A stretch of 55,903 nt of DNA from Candidatus Solibacter usitatus (GTDB taxonomy: Bacteria > Acidobacteriota > Terriglobia > Bryobacterales > Bryobacteraceae), in contig JACPNO010000085.1 of the NCBI GenBank assembly GCA_016185465.1, positions 1-55,903 of the forward strand, read 5' to 3'. The notes under the pieces were generated by a model that had not been told where the DNA came from, ran no database searches, and saw only the letters and a list, made by a program, of their open reading frames with translations. Position numbers and translations under genes: made by a program. Each line of letters opens with the position of its first letter. Positions within the stretch are counted from its first letter, which is position 1. Shown here piece after piece: positions 52,346-55,903 of the stretch.

Positions 52346-53458
52346 CTCGTTCCAGTAAATCTTGACATTGCCGGTGGCCCGGCCGACCGCGATAATCTCC
52401 GGCCGCCCGTCGCCATCCAAATCCGCCACCGCCATGTCTTCGGTGGCCATGCCGCTGTCATCCACCATTTCTTTTTTCCAGGACCCGTCGGCGGCGCGTT
52501 TGTAGAGCGCTACGCCGCCCTTCTTCTCGCGCCAGCCCACTGCCAATTCGTCGTCGCCGTCGCCATCGAAATCGCCCCAGCCGAGCGCGTGCCCGCCAGT
52601 GAGCGATTCTTCAATGACTTTTCGAGGCCAGAGTCCTGCGCTTTCTTCATAGAGCACGATCGAGTTGCCATGCCACGGTGTGACTGTCGCCAGAACGCGC
52701 TTGCCGGCCACGTGCCCCAGCTTGATTTCTCCCGGCGAGCCTTCGCCGATGCGCTTCTTGTGCCACATGCCATCCGCTTCGCGATGCAGAACGTGTACGC
52801 CCTCCACGCTTGCGGTGAGAATCTGCTGGTCTTCGCCATCATCGAGGTGGGTCACGATGAAGTTATGCACGATGTGCAGCGAATCGTCGGCCACTTCCAT
52901 CGGCCACGGCTCATGCACCGGATCTTTGGGGATGTGGAACACCAGGATGCGCGATCCTTGCCCGTCCTCCCATTTCGGCCCTTTGGTGGCGCGCCCGTGC
53001 AGCGGCGCCACGATCAGCTCCGGGTGGCCGTCGCCATCCACGTCTCCCCATTTGATGCGATGCAGCGTGGGTTCTTCGCCCAGCGGGAAGACTTTCCACG
53101 GGCCTGTTTTACTCCCGATCCATTGCAGCGACCCGCCGCCGAGCGTGTTGGTGGATTGCCAGTCCGCGCCCACGGCGAAATCGACTTTGCCATCGCCATC
53201 GATATCCTCCGCCGCGATCGTGACGTTGTCGCGCTTGGTTCCGCCATCGAGAATGACGTGCTTCTCCCACGCCGGATTCTCGAACCACACCACCTGCGTC
53301 GGGTTAATGGCCACGATATCGGGCTTGTGATCGCCATTCACGTCGGCGATCACCACCGCATAGCCGATCCCAAAGTTACGCTGAATCTCTTGCGCGCGAA
53401 AGTGCACTTCGCCCACGCAGGCTGTGGCCATAAACAAAAGAGGTACAATCAACCGCAT
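52328..53458 (-). CDS. Exported FG-GAP/VCBS-repeat protein
   Basis: A 376-residue protein from ATG 53458, leader MRLIVPLLFMATACVG. A beta-propeller of repeats with calcium loops follows: DVNGDHKPDI, DIDGDGKVDF, DVDGDGHPEL, DFDGDGDDEL, DLDGDGRPEI. The end IIAVGRATGNVKIYWNESARKR lacks any extra domain. The start codon shares CATG with that of the divergent VCBS gene, so the two begin 2 bases overlapping, and the 3' end overlaps the transglutaminase gene by 18 bases. Unknown ligand; related to but clearly different from the neighbour at 53457. Confidence 0.88.
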   Translation of the reverse strand: MRLIVPLLFMATACVGEVHFRAQEIQRNFGIGYAVVIADVNGDHKPDIVAINPTQVVWFENPAWEKHVILDGGTKRDNVTIAAEDIDGDGKVDFAVGADWQSTNTLGGGSLQWIGSKTGPWKVFPLGEEPTLHRIKWGDVDGDGHPELIVAPLHGRATKGPKWEDGQGSRILVFHIPKDPVHEPWPMEVADDSLHIVHNFIVTHLDDGEDQQILTASVEGVHVLHREADGMWHKKRIGEGSPGEIKLGHVAGKRVLATVTPWHGNSIVLYEESAGLWPRKVIEESLTGGHALGWGDFDGDGDDELAVGWREKKGGVALYKRAADGSWKKEMVDDSGMATEDMAVADLDGDGRPEIIAVGRATGNVKIYWNESARKR

Positions 53459-54596
53459 GACGCGGCATTGTATCGCAATCGTGCTGTGCCTGAGCGCGGC
53501 GCTTGCGGCGTGGGCAATCGGGCACACCGACGAGATCCTGTTTGAAAAGCACACGCTCGATTTGGGCGCCAACGAAAGCGCCGCTGTCGCCGACATCAAT
53601 GGCGATGGCAAGCCCGATATCGTCTCCGGTGAAAACTGGTACGAAGGGCCCAAATGGGTGAAGCACAGATTTCGCACCATCAGCTTCGGCAACAACTACA
53701 TCGACAACTTCAGCGACCTGCCGATCGACGTCAACGGCGATGGCAGCATCGATATCGTGAGCTGCTCCTACTTCACCAAAGAGCTGTACTGGATGGAAAA
53801 TCCCGGCAAAGGCAAAGGCGAATGGAAAAAGCACGCGATCGACAATGGCTGGTCGGGCGAATTCACGTTTCTGGTGGACATCGATAACGACGGCAAGGCG
53901 CGCGAGCTGCTGCCGCAATTCGGACAGAAAGAAGCGCCGCTCGCCTGGTACGAATTGAAGAACGGCGCGTTTGTGAAACACGTGGTCAGTCCGCAGAGTT
54001 GGGGGCACGGCATCGGCGCCGGCGACGTGAATGGCGACGGGCGCACCGATATTCTGACGCCTAAGGGCTGGTTCGAAGCGCCGTCCGACCCACGCAGCGG
54101 CGAATGGAAATGGCATCCCGAGTTCGATCTTGACGCCACCGGCTTCATCTACGTGCTGGACGTGAACGGCGATGGCCGCAACGATCTGGTGACTTCGATG
54201 GCGCACAATTACAACTTGTTCTGGATGGAGCAAGGGCCGGGCGGTAAGTGGACCAAGCACCTCATCGACGAAAGCTGGTCGCAGGCCCACGCCATGACCA
54301 TGATCGATCTCAATGGCGATGGCAAGAAGGATTTCGTCACCGGCAAACGCTACATGGCGCACAACGGCCATGATCCGGGCGAGCGCGAACCCCTAGGCAT
54401 CTACTGGTACGAGTACTTGAAGGCCGACAACGGCAAGAGCATCGAATGGGTGAAGCATGTGATCGATTACGGCTCGCGTACCGGCGGCGGCATGCAAATT
54501 CCCGTGGTCGATCTGGATGGCGATGGCGATCTGGACTTCGTCGTACCAGGTAAAAGCGGCCTGTTCCTGTTTGAAAATCTGAGCAAGCACCGGTAG
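53457..54596 (+). CDS. Exported FG-GAP/VCBS-repeat protein
   Basis: A 379-residue protein from ATG 53457, leader MTRHCIAIVLCLSAALAAWA. Repeats include DINGDGKPDIVSGENWYEGP, DVNGDGSIDIVS, DVNGDGRTDILTPKGWFEAP, DVNGDGRNDLVTS, DLNGDGKKDFVTGKRY, DLDGDGDLDFVVPGKSG. W-F/Y-E pairs after each repeat suggest an aromatic carbohydrate-facing surface, although this is inference. The oxidoreductase gene follows after 6 bases, so they are one operon. The start overlaps the divergent VCBS gene. Confidence 0.9.
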   Translation: MTRHCIAIVLCLSAALAAWAIGHTDEILFEKHTLDLGANESAAVADINGDGKPDIVSGENWYEGPKWVKHRFRTISFGNNYIDNFSDLPIDVNGDGSIDIVSCSYFTKELYWMENPGKGKGEWKKHAIDNGWSGEFTFLVDIDNDGKARELLPQFGQKEAPLAWYELKNGAFVKHVVSPQSWGHGIGAGDVNGDGRTDILTPKGWFEAPSDPRSGEWKWHPEFDLDATGFIYVLDVNGDGRNDLVTSMAHNYNLFWMEQGPGGKWTKHLIDESWSQAHAMTMIDLNGDGKKDFVTGKRYMAHNGHDPGEREPLGIYWYEYLKADNGKSIEWVKHVIDYGSRTGGGMQIPVVDLDGDGDLDFVVPGKSGLFLFENLSKHR

Positions 54597-54602
54597 CCCA
54601 AT

Positions 54603-55688
54603 ATGGATCACACCCGGCGTACGTTCGTGTTGGCCAGCGCGGCGCTGCTGCAGGCGCAATCGCCCAACGATACCGTGCGCGTGGCTTTTATCGGCGTGGG
54701 CAATCGCGGCGGCTATCTGTTGAACACGATGCTGAAGGTTCCCGGCGTCAAGGTGGTGGCGATTTGCGATATCGATCCCGAAAATCTGAAGAAAGCCATG
54801 GACGCCGCAAGCGCGGCAGGCCACTCGCCGGAAGCGTATACCGAGTTCCGCAAACTCCTCGACCGCAAGGATATTGACGCCGTAGTGATCGCCACGCCGG
54901 TCGATCTCCACAAAGAAATGTCGGTTGCGGCGCTCGAAGTCGGCAAGCATGTCTATTGCGAAAAGCCCCTCGCCATCACGCCGGAGGAGTGCCGCATTGT
55001 GACCAACGCGGCCGCTTCCGCCAAAGGCATTTTTCAAGCTGGATTGCAGTTGCGCCATGAGCCCAATCGCGTGGCGTCCATGAAATTCATTCACGAAGGC
55101 GGCATCGGCAAAGTGGTTTTCCTGCAGGCCTACCGGCATACCGGCGACTTGCCGCGGCAGTATCCGTGGTATTTCGACCGGCGGCGCTCCGGCGACAATA
55201 TCGTCGAGCAGGCCTGCCACATCATCGATCTAATGGTGTGGGCCGCCGGCACTCATCCCCTGCGGGCGTACGGCTCTGGCGGCATTAATCTCTACAAAGA
55301 CGATCCACCGGGCCGCACGACCATGGACAACTACAGCGTGATCTACGAATTTCCGGACGACGTGCGTTTTTCCTTCAGCCACATGTATTTCGATCCGCCG
55401 GGATTCAGCGGCATTAAGGAGCGCGTGTTCGGCTCGCAGGCGGCAATCGATTTGCAGATGGCGACGATAATTGAGCGCGGCAAGAAGGGTGAGAACAAAC
55501 TGGATGTGCCGAATGCCGGCCAGGACGCCGGGCTCTTATCGCTCACCGCGTTCATCGACAACGCGCGCGGCCGAAAGACTCCGCTCAATAGCGCCGAGTC
55601 AGCGCGTATCTCGACGCTCACCGCCATGCTCGGCCGCAAATCGATCTACGAAAAGCGCGTGGTCGAGTGGCGGGAAATTGACGTCTAG
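54603..55688 (+). CDS. Tat-exported Gfo/Idh/MocA family oxidoreductase
   Basis: A 361-residue sugar or sugar-alcohol dehydrogenase. The leader MDHTRRTFVLASAALLQAQ has a Tat motif (TRRTFVL), fitting export with a pre-bound NAD(P). The Rossmann motif is VAFIGVGNRGGYL, the catalytic lysine is in EKPLAITPEE, and the family His is in QACHIIDLMVW. The C-terminal beta-sheet domain is complete. Between a VCBS protein and a DUF1080 protein, it fits the periplasmic glucoside 3-dehydrogenase plus 3-keto-glycoside hydrolase pathways known in Bacteroidota and others. The substrate is a guess from context. Confidence 0.9.
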   Translation: MDHTRRTFVLASAALLQAQSPNDTVRVAFIGVGNRGGYLLNTMLKVPGVKVVAICDIDPENLKKAMDAASAAGHSPEAYTEFRKLLDRKDIDAVVIATPVDLHKEMSVAALEVGKHVYCEKPLAITPEECRIVTNAAASAKGIFQAGLQLRHEPNRVASMKFIHEGGIGKVVFLQAYRHTGDLPRQYPWYFDRRRSGDNIVEQACHIIDLMVWAAGTHPLRAYGSGGINLYKDDPPGRTTMDNYSVIYEFPDDVRFSFSHMYFDPPGFSGIKERVFGSQAAIDLQMATIIERGKKGENKLDVPNAGQDAGLLSLTAFIDNARGRKTPLNSAESARISTLTAMLGRKSIYEKRVVEWREIDV

Positions 55689-55691
55689 GAA

Positions 55692-55798
55692 AACCATTTC
55701 TCGCTGAGACGCAGAGAACGCAGAGAAAAATCTTAAGAAATAAAGATGTTGTTTCTTCGTAGTTCTCTGCGTCCTGTGCGTCTCTGCGAGAAATGGTT
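55692..55798. repeat. Family A palindromic repeat
   Basis: Left arm 55692-55727 and right arm 55763-55798 are 36 bases each and pair with a few mismatches over a 35-base loop. It lies between two co-directional genes, 4 bases after the oxidoreductase stop, and would separate their transcripts. Consensus as in the other family A copies (TTTCTCGC..GAGACGCAGAG). Confidence 0.87.
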
Positions 55799-55817
55799 TG
55801 CGGTACACTGTCGGATC

Positions 55818-55903
55818 ATGTTGCGTATTGCTTCCGTAATGCTCATCGCCGCGGCGGCCGCCGCCGCACCTCCTGAAAAAGGCTTTGTCTCGCTGTTCAA
55901 CGG
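55818..55903 (+). CDS. DUF1080 (3-keto-disaccharide hydrolase) protein, 5' end only
   Basis: An open frame from ATG 55818 to the right window edge (28 codons). The start MLRIASVMLIAAAAAAA is a signal peptide. It is followed by EKGFVSLFNG, the usual opening of DUF1080/3-keto-disaccharide hydrolase domains (continuing KDLxGW in the family). Only the first residues are seen, so the call rests on this motif and on the neighbouring Gfo/Idh/MocA and VCBS genes that commonly go with it. Confidence 0.7.
   Translation, partial: MLRIASVMLIAAAAAAAPPEKGFVSLFN

Noticed and set aside
1-55903. CRISPR array, tRNA or rRNA gene, insertion sequence, prophage, replication origin
   Set aside because: No regularly spaced short direct repeats, no cloverleaf or rRNA-like stretch, and no transposase, integrase or dnaA-box cluster was seen by reading. 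A covariance-model scan was not possible.

Overview
The window looks like a chromosomal segment of an Acidobacteriota bacterium, most likely of the Bryobacterales/Solibacter type. This is inferred from gene content, not from a marker gene. The support is high GC, an acidobacterial-type VWFA protein, CRTAC1/VCBS-repeat exported proteins, an S46 dipeptidyl peptidase, DUF6152 and DUF6644 proteins, a fused aroDE, and many Sec or Tat leaders in a Gram-negative cell with a full Tol-Pal set. No rRNA, tRNA, CRISPR array, transposase or phage gene was seen. Almost all sequence is coding, and no gene-free stretch exceeds about 300 bases.

Layout. 1-5140 (minus): a run of PepSY membrane protein, tungsten aldehyde ferredoxin oxidoreductase, DinB-like protein and a Tat-exported CRTAC1 protein cut by the window edge. 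5195-9077 (plus): an apparent operon of exported PQQ dehydrogenase (with the Asp-x-Asp mark of lanthanide enzymes), diheme cytochrome c with one C-x4-CH site, exported phosphatase-fold protein and two DUF6644 membrane proteins. 9151-14343 (minus): gmd-fcl (GDP-fucose synthesis), two more DUF6644 proteins and a trio of exported proteins including DUF6152. 14565-15467: alpha/beta hydrolase. 15489-18355: three-gene proton-translocating transhydrogenase. 18499-23210: unknown membrane protein, selB, VWFA protein and an HpnI-like glycosyltransferase. 23307-30235: S46 peptidase, acyl-CoA carboxylase beta subunit, M20 peptidase and S41 peptidase. 30240-34276: guaA, doxX, fabI and an exported Gfo/Idh/MocA protein. 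34306-38367: recG and recN facing each other across a duplicated junction. 38377-41130: ArsN-like acetyltransferase, EamA exporter, CGNR regulator and cyclophilin. 41242-46264: tolQ-tolR-tolA/tonB-tolB-pal-ybgF. 46277-52345: deoC, aroDE, small Tat protein plus amidase, and a transglutaminase. 52328-55903: two divergent VCBS proteins, a Tat-exported Gfo/Idh/MocA oxidoreductase and the start of a DUF1080 protein.

Three families of palindromic or half-palindromic intergenic repeats are scattered through the window. They occupy six of the eight junctions between convergent genes, where they probably act as two-way terminators. The most interesting points are the small Tat-signal protein placed just before a signal-less amidase (possible hitchhiker export), the PQQ dehydrogenase/C-x4-CH cytochrome/C-x5-K phosphatase-fold/DUF6644 operon, four DUF6644 paralogues in two tandem pairs, the recG-recN duplication with a visible microhomology junction, and two divergent gene pairs whose start regions overlap.
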